DNA of 7,433 nucleotides from Bacteroides sp. Lineage in GTDB: Bacteria; Bacteroidota; Bacteroidia; Bacteroidales; SM23-62. The stretch spans positions 1-7,433 of the forward strand of contig JAUUZM010000162.1 in NCBI GenBank assembly GCA_030589965.1, given 5' to 3'. Position 1 is the first letter of the stretch, and each line of letters begins with the position of its first letter. The position numbers were made by a program, and so were the translations under genes. This document shows, piece after piece, positions 1 through 7,223 of the stretch. Below the pieces are notes generated by a model. It saw only the letters and a program-made list of their open reading frames with translations, ran no database searches and had not been told where the DNA came from.

Positions 1-483
1 GCCCTCAGGGCTATCGGTTAAAATCTCCCCCCCGCGAACGGTGGCTCCGATGACTATACCTGAACTGATTACAACAAGGTTTTTTATTATGTACTGGCCT
101 TCCAGTGTAAGTCCATAGGGAAATTGGGTAAAGACCTGGTCCGGCAAGAGAAATATTGGTGTCATGGTTCCCATCATCTGAAGGAACATTAACAATAATG
201 TTTCTCTCAGGAAGACGTTGAAAATCAATCCTACTCCTATTAACACTTCCCAGGTGGCTAATCCGTAACGAACAGCGGATGGACCTATCAGACCGAATGT
301 AAGGATATCTATGGTTTGGGTAGCAAGGTTTTCGGCTGGACTCAAACCCTCAAAAAATTTTAGTGCCCCGAACCAAAAGAATATGATTCCCAGGCTGATT
401 CGTAATAATGTCAATCCCCGCGAGGCCATCCACCAGGTCACCTGCCTGTCAATCCTCTCAAATTTTCTTCCTTTAAGCTTCAT
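1..483 (-). CDS. DoxX/DUF417-like integral membrane protein, 3' end outside window
   Basis: Read directly on the minus strand: an ATG at 483-481 opens a frame of 161 codons with no stop before the window edge, so the C-terminus is missing. The start is preceded by AGGATAG a few bases upstream, a plausible ribosome binding site. The product begins with a short charged segment (MKLKGRKFER) and has about four hydrophobic stretches, near residues 23-42, 69-90, 93-113 and 131-148. Recognisable features are FFWFGALKFF around 35-44, a Glu in the second helix (WEVLIGVG, 78-85), TPIFLLP at 108-114 and GQYIIKNLVV at 129-138. These resemble the four-helix DoxX and DUF417 (YkgB-like) membrane proteins, which are small quinone/redox- or stress-linked membrane proteins of mostly unknown function. 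The gap to the VOC gene upstream is 78 bp, so it may be the last operon member or have its own promoter. Family assignment is from motif memory, not a search. Confidence 0.75.
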   Translation of the reverse strand, partial: MKLKGRKFERIDRQVTWWMASRGLTLLRISLGIIFFWFGALKFFEGLSPAENLATQTIDILTFGLIGPSAVRYGLATWEVLIGVGLIFNVFLRETLLLMFLQMMGTMTPIFLLPDQVFTQFPYGLTLEGQYIIKNLVVISSGIVIGATVRGGEILTDSPEG

Positions 484-561
484 TCTATCCTGATTGAATT
501 GTAAAAATAAACCTGGATCAATTTTGTTTTCCGGCAAATTCTACCACCTGCTTAGCTCGTA

Positions 562-939
562 TCATTTTGAAACAGCGAAATCCGGATTATAAATTATACC
601 AATGATGTTATCCCAGGGGTCCTTCACGGCGGCAATCATAAGCTCACCTCCATAATTTGTTGGTTCTTCATGCGATACTGCCCCAAGGTCAAGTAGCTTT
701 TGATAAACACCGTGGATATCGTTAACCCCCCAGTAAGTGAGTACGCTTTCTGGTTTGTTATCCGGCGGATTTTCCTGGGGAAGTAATCCTAATTCATACC
801 CGCCAATATTAAATCCAACATAAAAAGGTTCATCAAAGTAGGGTTTCGTATCAAAAGCTTTTGTATACCATTCCTTTGCTTTTTCCAGGTCAGCTACAAG
901 ATAGGCGCAGGTCCGGAGTCCCAGAATTTCTTTATTCAT
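562..939 (-). CDS. VOC-superfamily (glyoxalase/bleomycin-resistance fold) protein
   Basis: A complete 125-aa cytoplasmic protein, the usual length for a single VOC domain built from two beta-alpha-beta-beta-beta modules. Module one runs from about residue 5 (LGLRTCAYLVADLEKAKEWY, then FYVGFNIGGYELGLLP at 39-54). Module two starts at SVLTYWGVNDIHGVYQKLLDLGA (65-87) and ends with the typical VKDPWDNIIGIIYNP (105-119). Superfamily members bind a metal and act as lyases, dioxygenases or isomerases, or bind drugs. Here the first strand carries R9-T10-C11 rather than the His or Gln of glyoxalase I. E49 and E99 sit near ligand positions, but no convincing His ligand is visible, so a metal site is doubtful and the substrate cannot be named. 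The ATG at 939 lies only 9 bp after the stop of the DUF2141 gene, which argues for co-transcription. It has no clear Shine-Dalgarno, as is common in Bacteroidota. Confidence 0.88.
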   Translation of the reverse strand: MNKEILGLRTCAYLVADLEKAKEWYTKAFDTKPYFDEPFYVGFNIGGYELGLLPQENPPDNKPESVLTYWGVNDIHGVYQKLLDLGAVSHEEPTNYGGELMIAAVKDPWDNIIGIIYNPDFAVSK

Positions 940-948
940 AGAATAAAA

Positions 949-1404
949 CTAGGCTTTTTCTCTGAAATATTGAATTTCTATTTTCAGCCTGGTTTCGCCT
1001 TCGCTGATTTGGAAGGTGCATTTATTAAAAGGGGGATGTTTTAACCTGGGCTTTATATTATTGGAAAAGCCATACCCCTCTTTTGGAAATCTTAGTAAAT
1101 TGAATTTCATTTTGCCATTTCCATCCTCATCATCAAGCACGGAAATGACATATATCCCAGGAGGAATATCATTCAGCTCAACATTGAGGATTCCTTCCTT
1201 CATTAATGTTTTCTCAAAAACATAGTCATTTACAGGATCGTTGGGAAATTGCTTTTTATGATCATACAGAGCAAATCGTATTAGTCCAGTGTCAGACCTG
1301 ATACCACTTACCTCAACGAAAACGGTATACTCCTGGCCGAAACCAAAGGTTCCAGACAAAGAAAAAAATAATATGATTAAAAGTATCTTATGCAATCCTC
1401 TCAC
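949..1404 (-). CDS. Exported DUF2141-domain protein, non-ATG start
   Basis: An exported protein of about 151 aa with a DUF2141 domain. From the GTG proposed here at 1404-1402, the N-terminus is MRGLHKILLIILFF..., a basic n-region and hydrophobic core, with probable cleavage near GFGQ-EYT at about residue 23. The domain signature is clear: PPGIYVISVLDDEDGNGKM near 81-99, followed by RFPKEGYGFSNN near 105-116 and PPFNKCTF further on. DUF2141 proteins are periplasmic or outer-membrane associated beta-sandwich proteins of unknown function, common in Bacteroidota. There is no ATG anywhere near the signal peptide. The open frame extends back to a TTG at 1446, which would give 165 aa with an awkward acidic N-terminus, and another TTG at 1395 would give MHKILLIIL. 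GTG is preferred because it leaves the most ordinary signal peptide, but the start is uncertain. The stop lies 9 bp before the VOC gene. Confidence 0.85.
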   Translation of the reverse strand: MRGLHKILLIILFFSLSGTFGFGQEYTVFVEVSGIRSDTGLIRFALYDHKKQFPNDPVNDYVFEKTLMKEGILNVELNDIPPGIYVISVLDDEDGNGKMKFNLLRFPKEGYGFSNNIKPRLKHPPFNKCTFQISEGETRLKIEIQYFREKA

Positions 1405-1460
1405 TCTTTGCGAATTAAGTAATATTAAGAACACCTCAAAAGACAAAAAGTTTAGAGGGT

Positions 1461-2270
1461 CTATATCTTTTCGAGGTAGGATAGGGTAAAGTATTCTTGC
1501 TTAACATCCGGGTTATACTGGATCTTATCCATGGTCATTATAGATCTTCTTCCGTTTTCCTTATTCACCATTTCCATGTACATCGCCATATGCTTTTTCC
1601 CGGAAGGATCAATTGCCTGAACTTTCCCTGCTTTCATTTCTTTAAACAGCTCGTCATCCTCATTATAATATTCTGCTTTCCTCAGTACATAATCCTTCTT
1701 TCCAATCCAGGTTATCTTTCGGTCAAATCCCATCTCATCCATGATGTCTTCATCAATGGGGACCGACTCAATCATCCAGCAATCACATCCGTCTGATGAT
1801 TCAGAGCCCAGAAGGGTATAATTAAAATCATCCAGGTTAGGAGCTGACATATCAGCATTACTGAATTCGCTACCCATGAAACTCTTGCTTTTTTCACTGC
1901 TTACAATCCTTCTTGTTTTCCTTAATGCAGGCATGTAGATCCACATATCATCGTTCTTTTCCTTATAATCATAGATCAGCATACCTGTGCCCTTCACTTC
2001 GGCAGGGGACAGGAACCGTATGATGCGTTTTTGCGTAGCTCCATTATCAAACTCCCTGGATGCCATGGACGTTTGCCTAATCCTTTCCCTTCCTTTTGCA
2101 TCATAAATTTTCAGTGTTGAAATGGCCTCCAGACCACTAATTTTAGAGGCTTCCCTTGCCATATTCATAATATCCCTTGCTTCAGAATTCGCTGTTGGTG
2201 CCAGGTTTGTAAACAAGAAGCAGAATGAAATGGAAGCCAGGCTGATAAGTATTTTTCTTATTGCTCTCAT
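1461..2270 (-). CDS. Exported LolA-like protein (outer membrane lipoprotein-sorting protein family)
   Basis: 269 aa with a Sec signal peptide (MRAIRKILIS then a hydrophobic core to about residue 22, cleavage likely near 28-30). No lipobox is seen, so it is probably soluble in the periplasm. Family signatures of the LolA_like group are present: DDMWIYMPALRKTRRI (107-122) and KSFMGSEFSNADM (129-141), then DYVLRKAEYYNEDDEL (193-208) and a C-terminal strand pair ending NPDVKQEYFTLSYL (253-266). The family has the open beta-barrel fold of LolA/LolB, a hydrophobic cup that carries lipid chains, and its genes often lie next to COG1033 RND exporters. A CDC pair at 162-164 is unusual for the family as I know it and could form a disulfide. 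It starts 40 bp after the stop of the RND gene. I infer that it hands a lipid-like cargo to or from the RND protein. True lipoprotein chaperone activity is not implied. Confidence 0.9.
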   Translation of the reverse strand: MRAIRKILISLASISFCFLFTNLAPTANSEARDIMNMAREASKISGLEAISTLKIYDAKGRERIRQTSMASREFDNGATQKRIIRFLSPAEVKGTGMLIYDYKEKNDDMWIYMPALRKTRRIVSSEKSKSFMGSEFSNADMSAPNLDDFNYTLLGSESSDGCDCWMIESVPIDEDIMDEMGFDRKITWIGKKDYVLRKAEYYNEDDELFKEMKAGKVQAIDPSGKKHMAMYMEMVNKENGRRSIMTMDKIQYNPDVKQEYFTLSYLEKI

Positions 2271-2310
2271 GAGTTCATGTTTTATTGTTGATGTTTCTAA
2301 TTGTTGATAA

Positions 2311-4644
2311 TCAATTTGATGGAATGGCTTTTCTTCCCCTCAGCCAAGCGGTCCTGTGCTGCCAGTTGATCCTGGCAGGTTTTGGTTTATCAGGTTCCAG
2401 GAATCCTGGTTTGAAAATAAGGACCAGGGCAGGAATGATAACAAGGGCGCCTATCAGGCATGTAAAAATGGAGACCATGACCAGAAATCCAAAATACCGG
2501 ATCGGAGAGAAAACTGAGAATGGAAGTGCCGAAAATCCAAGGATCACCGAGAAGGCATTGAAACTGATACCTCTTCCGGTTGTTGTCAGGGTTTTCATAA
2601 TTGATCTGACAGGTTCAAGTCCATTCCCTCGTTCCGACTTGTATCTCCAGAGAAAATGAATGGTGTAGTCCACCCCCACTCCAATCATTATAGATGAAAG
2701 CAGGGCTGTGGCAATATCCAGCCTTATACCCAGGTAGCCCATCCATCCAAACAGGATGATCATGGCAAGTGCCAGGGGTATGGATCCAATGATCCCGGCA
2801 GAAACCGACCTGAACAATAAGGATAATAGCAGGAAAACTACGATCAAAGCAATAAGAAGAGACATTACCTGTCCCCTTACTACCAGGTCCGCCAAATCCG
2901 CAGCAATCAATCCGTACCCTCCAATCCTGGTGGAGTGCTCATCATTTCCTGCAAGTTCCCCAATATCGGCCAGAACACCTTTCAGAGCTGTGTTACTGCC
3001 ATCGTTGATGCGGACCATAATCTGGGCCCTCTGAAAATCAAAATCAACCATTCTTTCCAGGTCATCAGGATCACCACTCATCAGGTACAGTTCCATATAC
3101 TGTGCAATGGCATTTCTGCTATCTGGTATCCTGTTATAATAGGGATCCCCCTCATCATTTATGGCCATACTGATCTCCCGAATCACACCGGCAATGGACA
3201 TAACATTTCCTACAGCTTCATTTTGCTTAAGTTCTCGTTCATACAGATCTATTTTCTGCATGACTAAAGGATCCAGGATATCTCCTTCTACCAGGATGGA
3301 GATATTTTGTGATCCTCCAAATGTTTCATTAATAATCTCAGAACTGATTCTGACCGGGTGCTTTTCAGGAAAAAAATTCTCCAGATTGGTATCTACTTTC
3401 AGGAAAAAAATACCCAGCCCTGAAATTAGGGCTACCATCACTGAGCTTATGATTATCCTGCGGGGATGGGCTGCTACCATTGTACCGAAATACAGAAGTA
3501 TTCTGTCGATCCATCTTTTCTTTATTGGATTATCAGTGCCAACTGGCTTTGATTTCCCTATAATTGAAAGTGCCGCGGGAATAAATACCAGGCTGAGTAG
3601 CAGGGCAAATCCAATGCCTGCAGCAGCCACCACTCCCACTTGTTTGGCCGGCAACATCTTGTGTGACAAAAGGCAGAGCAATCCGGCAATGGTGGTTATT
3701 CCTGTAAACAAAATGGGACTCCTGAGACTGGTGTATATTCCTTTTGCCATGGATGTGATACTCGCCCCATTCCCAAGTGTATTATACTCCTGGTATTTGG
3801 CCATCATATGAATGCCGTAATCATTGGCAATGGCTATAAGCATAATGGGTAAAAGCAGGGTGATGATGGACATCTGCCATCCCACAAGGGGCATTAATCC
3901 CATACTAAAAAGTATACTCATAATCACCACAATGAAGGGCAGAACTACTCCCCTTATCTCCCTGAAAAATAGGTACAGCATGATCAGCATTATGCCCAGT
4001 CCAATACCCATAAGCAGTTTAAATTCCCTGGCCATTTCCATAGCCACATTTGCCTTAATGTATGGGAGTCCGCCTATATAGGTCTTTTCCGGTCCGGGAT
4101 TTGCCTCCAGCAACTCTTCAATGGCAATCACAATATCATCGTCTAATGCCTCGGGTTCAAGGGTTGCGATTATACTGCAAAGGGTAAAGTCCGCCGAAAC
4201 CAACACCTCATAAACCAGACTATTCTGCTTTATCTCTTCCCTGATGCTTTCTCTTTTATCTTTTGTCTTTGGAATTCTTCGGATACATGCATCCACCACC
4301 ATGGCCCCATCCTCACCCTTAATATTCTTAGCGTCAAAGAGGGACAAAGTTTCATCAATTCCATCCAGGTCTTTGAGCTGCTTATTCACCTCTTTAATTC
4401 GAGTAAGAGTTTCCTTTTGTAGAATATCCTCAGATTCGAAGAGTATAATCACCATTTCATCACCGCCAAAAATCTCCTCAATCAGATTTGTGTTCAGACG
4501 GGAGGGCATTTTCTCATACACATAGCTTTCCATATCCGGGTTGATCTCCGCACGAAAGATTTGCAATCCGAAAAATCCCGAAACCAATAAGGATGCGGCA
4601 ACTATCCACCAACGATACCGTACCAAAAAACTACCTGTTCTCAT
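2311..4644 (-). CDS. MMPL/RND-superfamily exporter (COG1033-type)
   Basis: 777 aa, a complete inner-membrane RND protein made of two homologous halves. TM1 is about 12-29, then a periplasmic domain (about 32-205), TM2-6 (about 207-362), a cytoplasmic linker, TM7 (about 397-415), a second periplasmic domain (418-590) and TM8-12 (about 592-746). The duplication is visible: FGGDEMVIILFESEDIL after TM1 matches FGGSQNISILVEGDIL after TM7. Each half has the Asp-Tyr pair of proton-driven MMPL transporters, in AIANDYGIHM (D275-Y276) and GVGVDYTIHF (D659-Y660). Their positions correspond to the MmpL3 proton-relay pairs, so both halves look active. The length is shorter than the roughly 1000 aa of drug-efflux AcrB-type pumps, which fits the lipid/hydrophobe exporters (MmpL, HpnN, COG1033). 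There is no membrane-fusion (HlyD-like) gene nearby. It lies 32 bp after the SDR gene and 40 bp before the LolA-like gene. Substrate unknown. Confidence 0.95.
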   Translation of the reverse strand: MRTGSFLVRYRWWIVAASLLVSGFFGLQIFRAEINPDMESYVYEKMPSRLNTNLIEEIFGGDEMVIILFESEDILQKETLTRIKEVNKQLKDLDGIDETLSLFDAKNIKGEDGAMVVDACIRRIPKTKDKRESIREEIKQNSLVYEVLVSADFTLCSIIATLEPEALDDDIVIAIEELLEANPGPEKTYIGGLPYIKANVAMEMAREFKLLMGIGLGIMLIMLYLFFREIRGVVLPFIVVIMSILFSMGLMPLVGWQMSIITLLLPIMLIAIANDYGIHMMAKYQEYNTLGNGASITSMAKGIYTSLRSPILFTGITTIAGLLCLLSHKMLPAKQVGVVAAAGIGFALLLSLVFIPAALSIIGKSKPVGTDNPIKKRWIDRILLYFGTMVAAHPRRIIISSVMVALISGLGIFFLKVDTNLENFFPEKHPVRISSEIINETFGGSQNISILVEGDILDPLVMQKIDLYERELKQNEAVGNVMSIAGVIREISMAINDEGDPYYNRIPDSRNAIAQYMELYLMSGDPDDLERMVDFDFQRAQIMVRINDGSNTALKGVLADIGELAGNDEHSTRIGGYGLIAADLADLVVRGQVMSLLIALIVVFLLLSLLFRSVSAGIIGSIPLALAMIILFGWMGYLGIRLDIATALLSSIMIGVGVDYTIHFLWRYKSERGNGLEPVRSIMKTLTTTGRGISFNAFSVILGFSALPFSVFSPIRYFGFLVMVSIFTCLIGALVIIPALVLIFKPGFLEPDKPKPARINWQHRTAWLRGRKAIPSN

Positions 4645-4676
4645 GCTCTGGAAAAATTAATTTAACAGCTTAATAA

Positions 4677-5690
4677 TTAAGCAACCTTGAAAAATCTTTG
4701 AATCAGTTTCTTATCCTGTTCATTGTATGCTTTAAATGGTTCTGACCGATTAAGCAACTGTGATTTTACTTTCTTCCTAAAAACCCCTGTGATAATTTTC
4801 TGCAGGGATGAAACCGAATACCTGAGATTTTCAAAATATGTTTCAATGGTATCATTCCTGAACTCCAGAATTTCCTCCAACCGATCTCCGTCAGAGTAAT
4901 AACCACAATGAAAGTTTTTCTCGGCAAATGCCTTCGCTGGATAGTCAAGATTACCAAGTCCGAATATCTCATAAGCCCGGGAAAGGAAATCCCGGTATGT
5001 GATCCTGCAGGTTTCACCACCACCAAGATTGAAGATCCTGCCAGATAATGCAGCTTTTTTATAAATCGCATTAACAAAGGCCCTTCCGGTATCAATCGGT
5101 GAGGCGATTTCCATCAAAGTTGGAAGAGGCATGTGAAACATCAACTCAGTCGCCTTATGGTTATCTACACCCATAATGGCAGAGAGGCGGAAAATGGACC
5201 AATCAAGACCACTCTCCCTGACCTCCTTTTCAGCCTCTATCTTAGTCTTTGCGTATTCATCTCCCTCACTTGGTTTTAGCGAATCTTCCACCTTTATCAT
5301 CGGATTGTCTAACCTGTCACCGTAAACGGACACTGAAGATGCGTAGAGAAAAAAAACACCCATGGAATGATTCTTAAGGCTATGGATCAGATTTCTAGTC
5401 CCCACAACATTTACATTATAGGCCAGTTCTGGGTCCTGATCTGCCAGTGGAGGAATGATGGCTCCAAGATGGATCACCATATCTTTTTGCATGCAAACTT
5501 TTTCCACATCCTTTTCATCTCTAAGGTCTCCATAACAGATCTCGATCTGTCTGGAGTATGGGGAAAAGGTTTTTACAGTCCGGCCCGATTTCTTATCAAA
5601 AACCGTTAGATTGACATCCTCCAGTCCAGCCAGCTGCTTCAGAACTTCTTTGCCCACTGCACCTGAGGCTCCTGTTAATAATATATTCAT
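4677..5690 (-). CDS. NAD(P)-dependent epimerase/dehydratase-type extended SDR
   Basis: 337 aa, cytoplasmic, an extended short-chain dehydrogenase/reductase. The N-terminal Rossmann motif is TGASGAVG (G7, G10, G13), with D32 at the end of beta-2, which usually favours NAD over NADP. Next come GDLRD (54-58, adenine-contacting Asp), HLGAIIPP (74-81), the active-site strand YASSVSVYG (116-124, Ser118/119) and the catalytic Y146-AKT-K150. The substrate half (about 165-300) includes FRLSAIMG (167-174) and FNLGGGE (220-226). Relatives are UDP-sugar epimerases, dehydratases and 3-beta-hydroxysteroid dehydrogenase-like enzymes. The sequence does not choose between them. The last 40 residues are basic (FRKKVKSQLLNRSEPFK) and look like a family-specific tail. 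It starts 58 bp after the barrel gene and ends 32 bp before the RND gene, so it is inside the transport operon, where an enzyme acting on the exported molecule or its precursor is the simplest inference. Confidence 0.9.
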   Translation of the reverse strand: MNILLTGASGAVGKEVLKQLAGLEDVNLTVFDKKSGRTVKTFSPYSRQIEICYGDLRDEKDVEKVCMQKDMVIHLGAIIPPLADQDPELAYNVNVVGTRNLIHSLKNHSMGVFFLYASSVSVYGDRLDNPMIKVEDSLKPSEGDEYAKTKIEAEKEVRESGLDWSIFRLSAIMGVDNHKATELMFHMPLPTLMEIASPIDTGRAFVNAIYKKAALSGRIFNLGGGETCRITYRDFLSRAYEIFGLGNLDYPAKAFAEKNFHCGYYSDGDRLEEILEFRNDTIETYFENLRYSVSSLQKIITGVFRKKVKSQLLNRSEPFKAYNEQDKKLIQRFFKVA

Positions 5691-5748
5691 TCCGTTTCTT
5701 CTAATTATTCTGTTTAAAAATCATATCTGCATTAACACTGGATCCCGA

Positions 5749-7131
5749 TTAAAAACTATATCTCAACTCAAAATATCCGTTGTTAAAAACCGGCGCGATC
5801 AAATCATGCCGGGTATTCACTCCACCCTCGAAATACTGTCCCCCAACACTCAGTTTCAGATTATCGTTCACATCCCATGTAAGTCTGGGGAATAGTCCCC
5901 ATTCTTCGGTACTGATATTATACATACCATATACCTCGATTTTGCTTACCCCGTGAAACATTGCCAGGGATGGTCTTAGTCCAATCGTATGCGAGATCTC
6001 TTTGGTCTGATCGAAAATAATCTGGTTAAATCCTGCCACTTCCTGTTCCATCATGGGCCCAAGCATAGCCAGTATGGCAGGATCCTGCAGCTGTAAGGGA
6101 TCAATTTCCGGCATACCACCCAGAATCGGAATTTCAGTAAAGTCAACCACATAATGGCCCATATACATGAGCATCATATTAAAATCTCCGAATGAACGCT
6201 CGGTTTCCAGTACATAACGCAGGTCAGATTTGGGTGTAAAAACCTGGTCCCTATACTCCGGAGTTGGGTTCCTAAAGGCAGCTTCCCCCCGAACTCCAAA
6301 AGATCCCAATCCAAGAGATAGATCGAGTCCGAGGGTTTGCTGCCTGAAAGCCCTGGAATACATTTCAATTATCATCTCCTCGGAAGGAGACCCTGGAATC
6401 TCACCAGGATGTATACCAGGCATTGGATCATAGCCATTGAACCAGGACAATGATCCATCAAATCCATTAAAGAGAAAATCTATTTTTGCGGCTATTGAGC
6501 CATTGTTAATTGCTGCCTCCGGAAAAGAACTTTCAGAGAAATTTATATAATCCGGCATTTCGAAAAGATCGAATCTATAAGTAGAATATTTGTACATCGG
6601 AACCCACACAGCCTCAAACCTGAGCTGGGGAGTAATACTGTACCGGCCTCTAAACAAAAAATTCCCCAGCCTCATATCATCTGGCTCAGGTGACCTTACA
6701 AAATAATCCTGGGGAGTAAGGTTATTGGTAGGATTGACCACATCTGTCCTTCCCCAGGCAATGATTGCCTGTCCGGCCCTGAGTTCAAAATTGCCAAGAT
6801 AGAGATCGGCATAGGCTTCCCTTACCTGAAAATCGTTTATCCATTCATTGTATTCGTATCCGCTGCGGAAGCGGAGATCTGTAAACAATCTACCCCGATC
6901 TCCGGAAAACGCATTGATCCTGAGAGCAGCCTCCCCATAGGTAGATTTGATCTCAGAAGAAGGAGGTGTTGAGTATTCTCCCAGGTATGCAACTCCCCTG
7001 GTATACCCGGAAAGTTGAAAGGGAAGAGTGTTATTCTCCTCTGCTGTCCCAGAACTTTCAAATAAACTCTGGGCAAACATCCCTTTGGGGGATACCAATA
7101 CTATTAATATTATCAGGATAATAAACCTCAT
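5749..7131 (-). CDS. DUF1302-like outer-membrane beta-barrel protein
   Basis: 460 aa. The signal peptide is MRFIILIILIVLVSPKGMFA, with cleavage probably at FAQ-SLF (20-22). The mature part is a run of amphipathic strands ending in NGYFELRYSF, a terminal Phe being the usual outer-membrane insertion signal. The best diagnostic stretch is LRAGQAIIAWGRTDVVNP (117-134) followed by TNNLTPQDY (135-143), matching the G-R/Q-x-x-x-x-WG...NP motif of DUF1302 barrels. Proteobacterial DUF1302 genes are typically adjacent to DUF1329 and COG1033 RND genes. Here the same RND type follows two genes downstream and a LolA-like protein three genes downstream. I infer a passive conduit or docking site for the hydrophobic cargo of the pump. 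A selective porin is the alternative. The ATG at 7131 is preceded by an AT-rich leader (TTTTTAAATA) without a strong Shine-Dalgarno, and it is the first gene after the AraC-type regulator. Confidence 0.85.
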   Translation of the reverse strand: MRFIILIILIVLVSPKGMFAQSLFESSGTAEENNTLPFQLSGYTRGVAYLGEYSTPPSSEIKSTYGEAALRINAFSGDRGRLFTDLRFRSGYEYNEWINDFQVREAYADLYLGNFELRAGQAIIAWGRTDVVNPTNNLTPQDYFVRSPEPDDMRLGNFLFRGRYSITPQLRFEAVWVPMYKYSTYRFDLFEMPDYINFSESSFPEAAINNGSIAAKIDFLFNGFDGSLSWFNGYDPMPGIHPGEIPGSPSEEMIIEMYSRAFRQQTLGLDLSLGLGSFGVRGEAAFRNPTPEYRDQVFTPKSDLRYVLETERSFGDFNMMLMYMGHYVVDFTEIPILGGMPEIDPLQLQDPAILAMLGPMMEQEVAGFNQIIFDQTKEISHTIGLRPSLAMFHGVSKIEVYGMYNISTEEWGLFPRLTWDVNDNLKLSVGGQYFEGGVNTRHDLIAPVFNNGYFELRYSF

Positions 7132-7165
7132 TATTTAAAAATACAATATGGCCTGGTCAGCAGTG

Positions 7166-7197
7166 ATTTATAGCTGTTCGTGGCGGGTATAGTGCAA
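7166..7197 (-). promoter_or_regulatory. Weak promoter candidate for the barrel-led operon
   Basis: On the minus strand TTGCAC (7197-7192) is followed 19 bp later by TATAAAT (7172-7166), which would place a start near 7159 and give a leader of under 30 bases before the ATG at 7131. The match to the Bacteroidota consensus (TTTG, 19-21 bp, TAnnTTTG) is poor: only the TTG and TA parts fit, and the spacing is slightly long. A second partial match, TAATATTG, sits just upstream but has no suitable -33 partner. It is listed because the 195-bp gap is the only long upstream region in the window. Confidence 0.25.
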
Positions 7198-7223
7198 TAT
7201 TACGACATGAAGGGGGCAAAAAC

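Noticed and set aside
311..493. A 60-codon plus-strand frame at the left edge
   Set aside because: The opposite strand encodes a coherent four-helix DoxX-like protein across the same bases, so this is a shadow.
484..561. Promoter for the DoxX-like gene in the 78-bp gap
   Set aside because: A TTGATC and a TACAATTC are present but about 16 bp apart, and neither matches the Bacteroidota consensus well enough to list.
1461..2270. Calling the LolA-like protein a true LolA lipoprotein chaperone
   Set aside because: It has the family signatures of the LolA_like group beside RND exporters, not those of the housekeeping LolA, and there are no LolCDE genes nearby.
2304..2314. Small palindrome TTGATAATCAA at the end of the RND gene
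   Set aside because: It has only five base pairs around a central base, is AT-rich and overlaps the stop codon. It is expected by chance in this composition.
3161..3811. A 216-codon plus-strand open frame opposite the RND gene
   Set aside because: It lies wholly antisense to a clearly conserved RND transporter, has no recognisable domain, and its composition is that of a shadow of the coding strand. The other plus-strand frames were rejected for the same reason.
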